A stretch of DNA of 64,000 nucleotides from Pseudomonas luteola NBRC 103146 (GTDB lineage Bacteria; Pseudomonadota; Gammaproteobacteria; Pseudomonadales; Pseudomonadaceae): positions 115,115 to 179,114 of the forward strand of contig NZ_BDAE01000008.1 of the NCBI RefSeq assembly GCF_002091675.1, in the 5' to 3' direction. The translations under genes and the position numbers were made by a program. Below, in pieces: positions 35,474-43,753 of this stretch. The notes below the pieces were generated by a model. It was not told the origin of the DNA. It made no database searches and saw only the letters and a program-made list of their open reading frames with translations. Position 1 is the stretch's first letter, and each line of letters begins with the position of its first letter.

Positions 35474-36115
35474 ATGCCCTTCGATTATCAGCGCGACCCG
35501 GAGGCCATCGAGCGTCAGTCCTTTGAACAGATCAGGACATTGACCGACCTCAGCCGCTTCGACCCTGACCAGGCGCAGATTGCCATGCGCCTGGTGCACA
35601 CCTGTGGCGAACCGGAGATTGTGGAAGCGCTGCACTTCAGCCGACATGCCATGGAAGCCGGTCTTGCCGCCGTGGAGGCGCAGGCCTCTATCCTCTGTGA
35701 TGTCGAAATGGTCAGGCACGGCCTGACCCGACGCCTGTTCGGTGAACGTCCCTTATGCTTTCTGAATGACGAGCGTATCCCGGCGCTGGCAAAAGCAACG
35801 GGTGAAACGCGCAGCATGGCGGCGCTGTCGCTGTGGGAGCCCTATCTGCCCGGCAGCATTGTAGTCATTGGCAACGCCCCGACAGCCCTGTTCAGACTGC
35901 TTGAGCACTTGGAAACGGGTGGCCCCAGGCCCGCCCTTGTCATCGGGATGCCGGTTGGCTTCATTGGTGCAGCAGAATCCAAGGATGCGCTCATGGCTCA
36001 TGGGCAAGCACTCGGCGTAGAGTGGATAGCGCTCAGTGGCCGACGGGGCGGCAGCGCGTTGGCCGCCGCTACGCTCAATGCACTGGCACGTGTGCAGCAA
36101 GGGATACGCTGGTGA
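35474..36115 (+). CDS. cbiC: Precorrin-8X methylmutase CbiC/CobH
   Basis: 213 residues. Family marks: FDYQRDPEAIERQSFEQIR at the start, RLVHTCGEPEIVEALHFS near 39-56 with the key His, ILCDVEMVRHG near 73-83, GNAPTALFRLLEHL near 133-146, and MPVGFIGAAESKDAL near 158-172. It moves a methyl group from C-11 to C-12 to give (cobyrinic or hydrogenobyrinic) acid. Works in both pathway variants, so the symbol could equally be cobH. Stop overlaps the GTG start of the next gene (GTGA). Confidence 0.93.
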   Translation: MPFDYQRDPEAIERQSFEQIRTLTDLSRFDPDQAQIAMRLVHTCGEPEIVEALHFSRHAMEAGLAAVEAQASILCDVEMVRHGLTRRLFGERPLCFLNDERIPALAKATGETRSMAALSLWEPYLPGSIVVIGNAPTALFRLLEHLETGGPRPALVIGMPVGFIGAAESKDALMAHGQALGVEWIALSGRRGGSALAAATLNALARVQQGIRW

Positions 36116-37374
36116 GCGAACGAACCTGGAATGGCCCTACGCTGGAAGTCATCGGCCTTGGGCTCTCAGGCGAAGCCCTTTCGGCCGAAGCGCGGCAGGC
36201 ACTGGGCTCGGCTGAGCTGGTCATTGGTGCACCGCGTCATTTCGAAGCGCTCGAGCAGCAAGGCCTCGATGTTCCTCGCCGAGCCTATTTTCCAAGCCCG
36301 TTTTCAGCGCTCTGGTCGCTTCTGGCAGAACATTCCGGTCAGCGCATCGTCCTGCTTGCCTCTGGCGACCCGCTTTTTTATGGCCTTGGCGGACATCTGC
36401 GCAAGCACCTCACCGCTGAAAAGCTTCGCTTTTATCCGGCAGTGTCCAGTATCCAGGCCGCCTTTGCCCGGATCGGCCAACCCTGGCAAGAGGCTGAAGT
36501 GGTCAGCCTGCATGGTCGTCCCCTTTCCAGTCTGCGCGCCGCCCTGAAGGTCAACCGCTGGTTTGCAACGCTCACCGATGCCCACAGCCATCCTGCCGCG
36601 ATCGCAGACGAGCTGGTTGCCGGAGGCTTTGGTGATTCCACCGTTTGGGTAGCAGAAAACCTGGGTACCTATGAGGAACGTGTGTCCACTCATACGGCCA
36701 GCCTTCTCAGTGAGTCGACTGAAGTCTTTTCTCCCTTGAACGTCGTGATCTTCAGGACTCAAGGTGCAGGTGGCGTACTGCCTGAATTCCCGGGCATCGC
36801 CGACGCCGCGTTCAGCACAGACGGTGACGAGGCAGGCAGAGGTCTGCTGACCAAGCGCGAGGTACGGCTGTGTGCTCTTTCGCTGCTTGAGCCCCGTGCA
36901 GGTGATATCGGCTGGGATATTGGTGCAGGGTGTGGTGGCGTAGCGGTGGAATGGGCCCGATGGAACCCCTATGGGCAGGTTCATGCCCTGGAGTATCACG
37001 CCGAGCGACTCACCCATCTTGCTACGAACCGTGACCGCTTCGGCGTTATCAAGAACCTGCATATCCATGAAGGCCGTGCGCCTGAACATATTGTTGAACT
37101 GCCAGAACCGACCGTCATATTCGTAGGCGGTGGCGGCCGCGATCTTTCAGTGATTCTTAATGCATGCTGGGCTCGACTCCCGTCAGGAGGACGTCTGATT
37201 ACCAGTGCCGTCACCGAAGATGCGCGTATGGCCCTGCATGATTTTGCACTGACTGCGCCCACTCAAGACGACGAATGGGTCCAGTTGGCCGTTTCCAGAG
37301 GCGACCGTCTCGCCGGTCAACGCCTCATGCGCCCGCACCTGCCTGTACTTCTTTTCAAGCGAATCAAACCATGA
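36112..37374 (+). CDS. cobL: Bifunctional precorrin methyltransferase/decarboxylase CobL (CbiET fusion)
   Basis: 420 residues from a GTG that overlaps the previous stop, with AAGGGA upstream. N-terminal CbiE domain (about 8-205): LEVIGLGLSGEALSAEARQAL, then SGDPLFYGLGGHL. C-terminal CbiT domain (about 235-420): LTKREVRLCALSLLEPRAGDIGWDIGAGCGGVAVE, with the SAM-binding GAGCGG loop, then FVGGGGRDL. It methylates C-5 and C-15 and removes the acetate side-chain carboxyl. The fused form is usual in proteobacteria. Confidence 0.94.
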   Translation: MSERTWNGPTLEVIGLGLSGEALSAEARQALGSAELVIGAPRHFEALEQQGLDVPRRAYFPSPFSALWSLLAEHSGQRIVLLASGDPLFYGLGGHLRKHLTAEKLRFYPAVSSIQAAFARIGQPWQEAEVVSLHGRPLSSLRAALKVNRWFATLTDAHSHPAAIADELVAGGFGDSTVWVAENLGTYEERVSTHTASLLSESTEVFSPLNVVIFRTQGAGGVLPEFPGIADAAFSTDGDEAGRGLLTKREVRLCALSLLEPRAGDIGWDIGAGCGGVAVEWARWNPYGQVHALEYHAERLTHLATNRDRFGVIKNLHIHEGRAPEHIVELPEPTVIFVGGGGRDLSVILNACWARLPSGGRLITSAVTEDARMALHDFALTAPTQDDEWVQLAVSRGDRLAGQRLMRPHLPVLLFKRIKP

Positions 37375-38069
37375 CTGGTACACTTTATGGCATCGGTGTC
37401 GGCCCCGGCGACCCCGAGCTGCTTACCTTCAAGGCTGCCCGCCTGATCCGGCAGTGTCCGGTAGTAGCCTATATTGCCAATCAGCAAGGTGCCTCCCAGG
37501 CGAGGGTTATCGCCCAGGAACACCTGATCGATCAGCTGGAGCTGCCCATCCGCATGCCGTTCGAGCGTCAGCGTGATGCGGCGCTCATAGTCTATGACCA
37601 AGCTGCCGCCGATATTGCCCATCGGCTTGAGCGTGGGCAGGACGTGGCGGTTCTATGCGAGGGCGACCCTCTATTGTTTGGTAGCTTCATCTATCTACAT
37701 GACCGGCTGGGCGAGCGGTTTCCCTGCGAGATCGTGCCGGGCATCAGTTCGATCATGGCCGCAGCCGCTGCAGCGCGTCACCCGCTGACGCGACTCGAAC
37801 AAAGCCTGCGTATCCTGCCCGCTACTGCCGGCCCGGAGCGGCTGGCCAGCGCCCTGCATGAGCCCGGACCGCTCGTCATCATGAAACCCGGCCGCCAGTA
37901 CGGTGAAATCCTGCGCTTGCTGCGACGTACCGGACGTGACGCTGATAGCGTTTATGTCGAATATGCCAGCCGTGACACACAGCGGATCATTCGATGCCAT
38001 GAAGCGATGCCTGATGGAGAACAAGGCCCCTACTTTGCCTTGTTCCTAATCGGGGCACAGCCATGCTGA
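37371..38069 (+). CDS. cobI: Precorrin-2 C20-methyltransferase CobI/CbiL
   Basis: 232 residues from the ATG overlapping the cobL stop (ATGA). Tetrapyrrole methylase fold: GIGVGPGDPELLTFKAARL near 7-25, then CEGDPLLFGSFIYLHDRL near 97-114, VPGISSIMAAAAAA near 125-138. It adds the C-20 methyl to precorrin-2 or its cobalt form. The end overlaps cbiG by seven bases. Confidence 0.92.
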   Translation: MTGTLYGIGVGPGDPELLTFKAARLIRQCPVVAYIANQQGASQARVIAQEHLIDQLELPIRMPFERQRDAALIVYDQAAADIAHRLERGQDVAVLCEGDPLLFGSFIYLHDRLGERFPCEIVPGISSIMAAAAAARHPLTRLEQSLRILPATAGPERLASALHEPGPLVIMKPGRQYGEILRLLRRTGRDADSVYVEYASRDTQRIIRCHEAMPDGEQGPYFALFLIGAQPC

Positions 38070-38827
38070 CCATTGTCAGTCTGACGGATGCCGGCGCTGC
38101 GCTCGCTCAACGCTTGCAGTTACTGGATCGAAGTGCCGAGTGGCTGCATCGTCCTCAGCCTTTTATCGAAACCGTACAGCAACGCTTCCAGGCCGGACAT
38201 CGGTTGGCATTGATCTGTGCCAGCGGTATCGCCGTACGCACCCTGGCGCCGGTGTTGCAAGACAAGTACCGCGACCCGCCGGTGCTGGTGTTGGATGAAG
38301 CCGGTCGGTTCATCATTCCCCTGCTGTCCGGCCATGAAGGCGGCGCCAACGCCTGGGCGCAGGAATGGGCGGAGCAGCTGCAGGCTCAATGCGTTATCAC
38401 CAGTGCCCGGCGCTACACCCGTCCTCTCTACATTGCTGGCCTGGGATGCGAGCGAGGCTGCCCGGAATCAGTACTGCATACACTGATGACAGAAACCCTG
38501 GCTGCCCATTCGCTGACCGTAGCCGACATCAATGGCTTCGCCAGCATCGCATTGAAACACGACGAAGTCGGCATGCTGGCATTGGCTGAAACATTAAATG
38601 TACCTATTCGGTTTTTCGAGGCCGACACGCTCAACCGGTACGAAAACCAGCTCACTCAACGCTCCGCTATCGTTTTTCGCGAAACGGGCTGCTATGGCGT
38701 GGCAGAGGCAGCGGCCCTTGCAATGGCCGAGCAGGTAACGGGCGGTCCGGCCGAGCTGATCATTCCCAAACACAAGAACACCCGTGCGACCTTTGCTCTT
38801 GCACGCGCCTATCAGGATCCTTCATGA
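38063..38827 (+). CDS. cbiG: Cobalt-precorrin-5A hydrolase CbiG, short form
   Basis: 254 residues. The CbiG N-terminal domain occupies about 1-115 (LICASGIAVRTLAPVLQDKYRDPPVLVLDE, then IIPLLSGHEGGAN). The C-terminal CbiG_C/CobE domain follows directly, about 120-254 (YIAGLGCERGCP, ASIALKHDEVGMLALAE, RETGCYGVAEAAAL). Classical CbiG is near 350 residues with a middle domain of roughly 90 residues between these two; here it is missing. CbiG opens the delta-lactone ring with loss of C-20 as acetaldehyde, a hallmark of the anaerobic route. Confidence 0.88.
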   Translation: MLTIVSLTDAGAALAQRLQLLDRSAEWLHRPQPFIETVQQRFQAGHRLALICASGIAVRTLAPVLQDKYRDPPVLVLDEAGRFIIPLLSGHEGGANAWAQEWAEQLQAQCVITSARRYTRPLYIAGLGCERGCPESVLHTLMTETLAAHSLTVADINGFASIALKHDEVGMLALAETLNVPIRFFEADTLNRYENQLTQRSAIVFRETGCYGVAEAAALAMAEQVTGGPAELIIPKHKNTRATFALARAYQDPS

Positions 38828-39588
38828 CTGGACGTTTAGTTATCATCGGTACCGGCCCAGGTGGGCTGGAGCACTTGAGCCCCGCTGCCAGCCGCGCGCT
38901 GGAAGGCGCTACAGACCTGGTTGCCTACCCGCTCTACGTCGACCTGCTCGGCGAGATCGTGGCCGGCAAGGCACGTCACGATAGCCCGCTGGGTGATGAA
39001 ATCGGCCGTGCCCGCCGCTCCCTGGAGCTGGCCGCCGAAGGCCGAAGCGTGGCGCTGATTTCCAGCGGAGATGCAGGCATCTATGCCATGGCGACTCTGG
39101 TGTTCGAGCTACTGGAGCACGAGGCGCTGCCCGCCTGGCACGAGGTGGAGATTGCCGTAGTGCCCGGCATTTCAGCCCTGCAAGCCTGCGCCAGCCGTGT
39201 GGGCGCCCCACTTGCCCACGATTTTTGCACCATCTCGCTCTCGGATTTGCTTACTCCATGGGAAACCATCGAGACACGCATCCGTGCGGCAGGCCTGGGA
39301 GATTTTGTGGTGGCCTTCTACAACCCGGTCTCCCAAAAGCGTACCTGGCAGTTGGCACGTGCCCGTGAGCTGTTACTGGAAAAACGCCCAGCAGACACGC
39401 CTGTCATTATCGGTCGCAACGTCACCCGGGCAACAGAGCAGATCACTATCACTACACTAGACGAACTGGACCCAGCTCAGGTCGATATGCTGACTATTGT
39501 GCTGGTGGGCAACAGCGAAACCCGCCGAGTTGGCCAATGGGTATACACGCCCCGCGGCTATGCTAAAAAACTGGGAGCCGATGCATGA
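38824..39588 (+). CDS. cobJ: Precorrin-3B C17-methyltransferase CobJ/CbiH
   Basis: 254 residues, start overlapping the cbiG stop (ATGA). IIGTGPGGLEHLSPAASRAL near 6-25, ISSGDAGIYAMATLVFEL near 79-96, VVPGISALQACASRVGAPLAHDFCTISLSD near 114-143, and VAFYNPVSQKRTWQL near 163-177 define the family. It methylates C-17 and drives ring contraction. The CbiH-type reaction uses the cobalt-containing substrate, CobJ the cobalt-free one; sequence does not decide which. Confidence 0.93.
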   Translation: MTGRLVIIGTGPGGLEHLSPAASRALEGATDLVAYPLYVDLLGEIVAGKARHDSPLGDEIGRARRSLELAAEGRSVALISSGDAGIYAMATLVFELLEHEALPAWHEVEIAVVPGISALQACASRVGAPLAHDFCTISLSDLLTPWETIETRIRAAGLGDFVVAFYNPVSQKRTWQLARARELLLEKRPADTPVIIGRNVTRATEQITITTLDELDPAQVDMLTIVLVGNSETRRVGQWVYTPRGYAKKLGADA

Positions 39589-40373
39589 CGGTTTATTTCA
39601 TCGGCGCCGGTCCTGGCGACCCTGAGCTGATCACCATCAAAGGCCAGCGACTGATTCACAGCTGCCCGGTCATTCTCTATGCAGGCTCTCTGGTCCCCGA
39701 GGCTGTTCTCCAAGGCAACACAGCCGAACAAGTCATCAATACTGCCGAGCTTCATCTGGCGGAAATCATGACGCTGATCGAAGCTGCCCATGCCAAGGGC
39801 CAGGATGTAGCACGCGTGCATTCAGGCGACCCGTCACTCTATGGCGCAATTGGCGAACAGATTCGCCGTTTACGCGAGCTGGACATTCCTTTCGAAGTGA
39901 TACCGGGCGTCACAGCCACGTCTGCGTGCGCTGCCTTGCTCGGTACAGAGCTGACACTTCCGGATATCTCTCAAACCATTATTCTCACGCGCTATGCAGG
40001 CAAGACAGCTATGCCCGAAGGTGAGCAACTGCCGGACCTTGCTAGGCATGGCGCAACCCTTGCCATACACCTGGGAATCAACCGACTGCACAAGATTGTC
40101 GAGGACCTGATCCCGCACTATGGCGCCGATTGCCCGGTGGCTGTGGTGCACCGAGCTACTTGGCCGGATCAGGACTGGGTAATGGGTACGCTGGAAGACA
40201 TCCTGGCTAAGGTTCGGGCCAAAGGCTTCCACCGCACGGCGCTGATTCTTGTCGGGCGTGTGCTGGCACCAGATGATTTTTCCGAATCCTTTCTTTACCG
40301 GGAGGACAAGGCTCATGTATATCGTCCGGCATACAAGCGTCGCAAGAAAGCCAGCGAGGAGCCGCCTGCATGA
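39585..40373 (+). CDS. cobM: Precorrin-4 C11-methyltransferase CobM/CbiF
   Basis: 262 residues, ATGA overlap with cobJ. Family marks: FIGAGPGDPELITIKGQRLI near 5-24, ILYAGSLVPEAVL near 31-43, RVHSGDPSLYGAIGEQIRRL near 80-99, VIPGVTATSACAALLGTELTLPDISQ near 107-132 and AVVHRATWPDQ. It adds the methyl group at C-11. The last residues are Lys/Arg-rich. The stop overlaps a tiny reading frame that precedes cbiD. Confidence 0.94.
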   Translation: MTVYFIGAGPGDPELITIKGQRLIHSCPVILYAGSLVPEAVLQGNTAEQVINTAELHLAEIMTLIEAAHAKGQDVARVHSGDPSLYGAIGEQIRRLRELDIPFEVIPGVTATSACAALLGTELTLPDISQTIILTRYAGKTAMPEGEQLPDLARHGATLAIHLGINRLHKIVEDLIPHYGADCPVAVVHRATWPDQDWVMGTLEDILAKVRAKGFHRTALILVGRVLAPDDFSESFLYREDKAHVYRPAYKRRKKASEEPPA

Positions 40374-40435
40374 GACCGTTCACCTGCCCGTTCGTCCACT
40401 CCAAACCTGACGCACTCATGTCAGTGGTGGGCTGA
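40370..40435 (+). CDS. Possible 21-codon frame between cobM and cbiD
   Basis: An ATG overlapping the cobM stop (ATGA, as at the other junctions) opens 21 codons ([20 protein letters not shown] plus one Gly) ending in TGA 17 bases before cbiD. The coupling pattern suggests it is translated, either as a leader that carries ribosomes toward cbiD or as the remnant of a lost gene. Too short to judge further. Confidence 0.3.
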   Translation: MRPFTCPFVHSKPDALMSVVG

Positions 40436-40452
40436 AGGACGACTCAACGCCC

Positions 40453-41544
40453 ATGCGCGAGGAATCTCCCGAGCGTAAAGGTCCGCTGCGCAGCGGCTTT
40501 ACAACAGGCAGCTGCGCCACGGCCACAAGCCTGGCAGCGGCACGCCTGCTCTTGCGTGGCGAAACCTGTGATGCCTTGACCATCGACCTGCCCAAGGGCG
40601 GGAAAACCCTTCTGCTTCGCATCGAGCATTGCGAGCGTAGTGCTACGGGTGCCACCGCCTCGATCATCAAGGATGCTGGAGATGACCCGGACGTTACCCA
40701 TGGCGCACGGGTTTTCGCTCAGGTCGAGCTGACAGCCGAACCCGGTATTACCTTTCTAGCAGGTCCTGGTGTTGGCACAGTAACCCGACCAGGTCTGGTA
40801 CTGGAGGTTGGTGAACCCGCGATCAACCCGGTACCCCGGCAGATGATGCGCCACCATCTGGAGCGGCTCGCCCTTGAGGCTGGCTACCCTGGCGGGTTCC
40901 AAGTGACTATCGGCGTTGAAAGCGGTGAGGTATTGGCGCAAAAGACCATGAATGCCCGCCTGGGCATCCTGGGAGGGCTGTCGATTCTGGGTACCAGCGG
41001 CATCGTTCGTCCCTTTTCCTGCGCAGCCTATATCGCCTCAATTCAGCAGGCTATTGATGTTGCCCACGCCAACGGGGAGTCTCACCTGGCTGCGTGCACC
41101 GGCAATGCCAGCGAGGCGGCCATGCGGACCCACTTCGGCCTGCCTGAAATTGCCTTGATCGAGATGGGAGATTTTGTCGGCGCAGTCTTAAAACACACCA
41201 AGCGCGTGTCGGTGCCACGACTGTCTCTCTGCGGTGGTTTTGGCAAGATCAGCAAATTGGCAGCCGGACACATGGATCTCCACAGCCGTAGCTCCAGCAT
41301 AGACCTGCCCTGGCTGGCTGAGCAGGCGGCAGCTCTCGGCGCAGGTGTCACCTTGCAAGCGGCTATTGCTTCCTGCACTACCAGTCAACAGGCGCTCAAG
41401 CTTTCCCATGAGGCCGGTTTCCTCCTGGCTGACCATATCTGCCGACTCGCCCGTAATGTGGCGCTCAGTAAACTGCCCGATGCCACGGCACTGGACGTTT
41501 TTGCCATCGACCGCGCTGGCAATCTGATGGGAAGCGCGCCTTGA
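40453..41544 (+). CDS. cbiD: Cobalt-precorrin-5B C1-methyltransferase CbiD
   Basis: 363 residues. The start [24 protein letters not shown] is the CbiD signature (TTGSCA). Further marks are [14 protein letters not shown] near 70-83, [27 protein letters not shown] near 104-130, [20 protein letters not shown] near 170-189 and [10 protein letters not shown]. CbiD adds the C-1 methyl in the anaerobic route, the step done by CobF in the classical aerobic route. The nearest ribosome site (AAGGAC) is 12 bases from the ATG. The stop overlaps the TTG start of cbiJ. Confidence 0.94.
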   Translation: MREESPERKGPLRSGFTTGSCATATSLAAARLLLRGETCDALTIDLPKGGKTLLLRIEHCERSATGATASIIKDAGDDPDVTHGARVFAQVELTAEPGITFLAGPGVGTVTRPGLVLEVGEPAINPVPRQMMRHHLERLALEAGYPGGFQVTIGVESGEVLAQKTMNARLGILGGLSILGTSGIVRPFSCAAYIASIQQAIDVAHANGESHLAACTGNASEAAMRTHFGLPEIALIEMGDFVGAVLKHTKRVSVPRLSLCGGFGKISKLAAGHMDLHSRSSSIDLPWLAEQAAALGAGVTLQAAIASCTTSQQALKLSHEAGFLLADHICRLARNVALSKLPDATALDVFAIDRAGNLMGSAP

Positions 41545-42266
41545 AGAAGATTCTGCTGCTGGGCGGCACTCGCGAAGGTCTGCGCCTTGCCTACCAGCTT
41601 CCCGCTGATGCCATCTATAGCCTGGCTGGCCTGGGTCAGATACCCGATGACTTACCCTGCCGCTGCCACGTAGGTGGCTTTGGCGGTATCGATGGGCTGG
41701 TTCGTTTCATTCATGAACAACGAATTGATTTGCTGCTCGATCTGACCCATCCGTACGCTGAACAGATCAGCCGACATGCTCAGAAAGCCGCTAGACAAAC
41801 AGGTATCCCATACTGGGTGCTGCATCGTCCGGCCTGGCATCCTTGCGCGGGTGATGAGTGGCGGGAATGGCATCACTGGCCCGAGCTGACGGCCCAGCTT
41901 TATCCCTTTGCCCGCGTCCTGATGGCGCTCGGACGAGAGCCGCTAACCCATATCGATGAGATACCCCCTCACCAGCATTGGTGGGTTCGCTGCCTGGTCA
42001 CTTCGGAGCAGAGTCGTTCCAACGTTACGCTCCTGAACGCACGAGGGCCATTCCAGATAGAAGACGAATACGCCTTGTTGAAAGATCAAAGGATCGAGTT
42101 GATTGTATGCAAGAACAGCGGCAGCAGCGCCACCGAGGCTAAACTGATCGCTGCGCGCGACTTGAAAATTCCTGTCCTGATGCGTGCTCGCCCCCCATTG
42201 CCACAGGCGGACCAGACATTTACTGCAATCGATTCCCTGATGACGGCGCTAGGCCTAGGCTGGTAG
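41541..42266 (+). CDS. cbiJ: Precorrin-6x reductase CbiJ/CobK
   Basis: 241 residues from a TTG overlapping the cbiD stop (TTGA). N-terminal [16 protein letters not shown] is the NADPH-binding motif of the family; [17 protein letters not shown] near 64-80 and [33 protein letters not shown] near 178-210 are also typical. It reduces the C-18/C-19 double bond of (cobalt-)precorrin-6. Last gene of the operon; its stop is directly adjacent to the stop of scpA on the other strand, with no base between. Confidence 0.92.
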   Translation: MKKILLLGGTREGLRLAYQLPADAIYSLAGLGQIPDDLPCRCHVGGFGGIDGLVRFIHEQRIDLLLDLTHPYAEQISRHAQKAARQTGIPYWVLHRPAWHPCAGDEWREWHHWPELTAQLYPFARVLMALGREPLTHIDEIPPHQHWWVRCLVTSEQSRSNVTLLNARGPFQIEDEYALLKDQRIELIVCKNSGSSATEAKLIAARDLKIPVLMRARPPLPQADQTFTAIDSLMTALGLGW

Positions 42267-43124
42267 TCAGGACTGGGTAATATCTGCATCGGCAACAGGC
42301 GCGTCTTCGCCTCGGGCCCGTACATGAATCGCTGCAAAGGGCTCGTTCTGTACCAATTCGATCAGCGATTCCTTTACCAACTCCAAGATAGCCATGAATG
42401 TCACCACCACACCTAAACGGCCTTCTTCGACGGTAAACAAGGCAATAAAGGGCACGAACTGCCCCCCCTTGAGGCGTTCGAGCACATCGCTCATGCGCTC
42501 ACGAGTCGATAAGACTTCCCGTGATACCTGATGGCTCTCGAAGAGATCCGCCCGCCGCATAACCTCACTCATGGCCAGCATCAGCTCGTTCAGCCCCACA
42601 TCCGGCAGGAGTTTGCGCGCCTTGGCGTCAGGTGCCGGTAAAGTGGGTACGGTAATGTCACGTCCTACCCGAGGCAAAGTATCTATATCCTCAGCAGCTT
42701 TTTTGAAGCGCTCGTACTCCTGCAATCGGCGAATCAATTCAGCTCGAGGGTCATCCTCTTCCTCTTCCACCTCCGAAGAGCGAGGCAGCAACATGCGCGA
42801 CTTGATCTCCGCCAGCATGGCTGCCATGACCAGATACTCTGCAGCAAGCTCCAGACGAACCGATTTCATGAGTTCGACATAACCCATGTACTGCCGCGTG
42901 ATCTCAGCCACTGGAATATCAAGAATATCGATATTCTGTTTGCGGATCAGGTAAAGCAGCAGGTCAAGCGGTCCCTCAAAGGCTTCGAGGAAGACCTCCA
43001 GCGCATCTGGTGGGATATACAAGTCCTGTGGCAGCTCGGTAAAAGCCTGCCCGTAAACCAGCGGTACTGCCGCCTCTATGCGTGCCGAAGGCTCGTTCAC
43101 GTCAGGACTGCCTGGCTCGCTCAT
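42267..43124 (-). CDS. scpA: Segregation and condensation protein ScpA
   Basis: 285 residues. The N-terminal core LEVFLEAFEGPLDLLLYLIRKQNIDILDIPVAEIT near 42-76 and ELAAEYLVMAAMLAEIKSRMLLPR near 91-114 are diagnostic; a Glu-rich stretch follows, then a C-terminal winged helix (FVPFIALFTVEEGRLGVVVTFMAILELVKE). ScpA is the kleisin bridging SMC heads for chromosome organisation. Its usual downstream partner scpB is not next to it: the cobalamin island begins at once. The start overlaps the yciO stop (ATGA). Confidence 0.92.
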   Translation of the reverse strand: MSEPGSPDVNEPSARIEAAVPLVYGQAFTELPQDLYIPPDALEVFLEAFEGPLDLLLYLIRKQNIDILDIPVAEITRQYMGYVELMKSVRLELAAEYLVMAAMLAEIKSRMLLPRSSEVEEEEDDPRAELIRRLQEYERFKKAAEDIDTLPRVGRDITVPTLPAPDAKARKLLPDVGLNELMLAMSEVMRRADLFESHQVSREVLSTRERMSDVLERLKGGQFVPFIALFTVEEGRLGVVVTFMAILELVKESLIELVQNEPFAAIHVRARGEDAPVADADITQS

Positions 43125-43753
43125 GCACGCTCACGCTCAAACGGCTCTGGATCACCAGCGCCAACACGTAGAACTTCCGGCTCGCTGTCGGTCAGGCTGA
43201 CCACCGTAGAGGGCTCAAGTCCCCCCATTCCGCCATCAATGATCAGGTCAACAAGATGGTCCAGCTGGTCTCTCATCTCATAAGGGTCGGATAGCGACTC
43301 TTTCTCGCCGGGCATGATAAGGCTGACACTCATCAGCGGCTCCCCCAGCTCTTCCAGAAGCGCCTGAGTAATTGGATGTTCGGGCACTCGCACACCAATG
43401 GTACGGCGCTTGGGATGCAGCAGAATGCGTGGCACCTCACGGGTGGCGTTGAGAATAAAGGTATAGGGCCCTGGCGTATGCGCCTTGATCAGTCGAAAGG
43501 TGCTCGTGTCGACCTTGGCATACAAACCAAGCTCGGAAAGATCGCGGCATACCAGAGTGAAGTTGTGCTTGTCGTCCAGCTGGCGAATTCGCCGGATGCG
43601 TTCTACGGCATTTTTCTCACCGATCCGACAGCCCAATGCATAAGACGAGTCGGTGGGATAAGCGATCACGCCGCCGCTTTGAATGATATCCACGGCTTGA
43701 CGGATCAGCCTCGGCTGGGGATTTTGCGGATGTATCTCGATGTACTGGCTCAC
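43121..43753 (-). CDS. yciO: YciO/Sua5/YrdC-family protein
   Basis: 210 residues from a GTG with AGGAG six bases upstream; this gives SQYIEIHPQNPQPRLIRQAV after the start, nearly the E. coli YciO N-terminus. IAYPTDSSYALGC near 30-42, RIRQLDDKHNFTLVCRDLSEL near 54-74, HTPGPYTFIL and RRTIGVRVPEHPI follow. The fold binds dsRNA and nucleotides; the Sua5 branch makes threonylcarbamoyl-AMP for tRNA t6A, but YciO itself is a divergent branch with debated activity. Starts GTGA-coupled to the PHP gene. Confidence 0.88.
   Translation of the reverse strand: MSQYIEIHPQNPQPRLIRQAVDIIQSGGVIAYPTDSSYALGCRIGEKNAVERIRRIRQLDDKHNFTLVCRDLSELGLYAKVDTSTFRLIKAHTPGPYTFILNATREVPRILLHPKRRTIGVRVPEHPITQALLEELGEPLMSVSLIMPGEKESLSDPYEMRDQLDHLVDLIIDGGMGGLEPSTVVSLTDSEPEVLRVGAGDPEPFERERA

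Noticed and set aside
40001..40435. A hidden extra enzyme gene between cobM and cbiD
   Set aside because: Only a 21-codon frame fits in the gap; there is no room for cobG or cobF.
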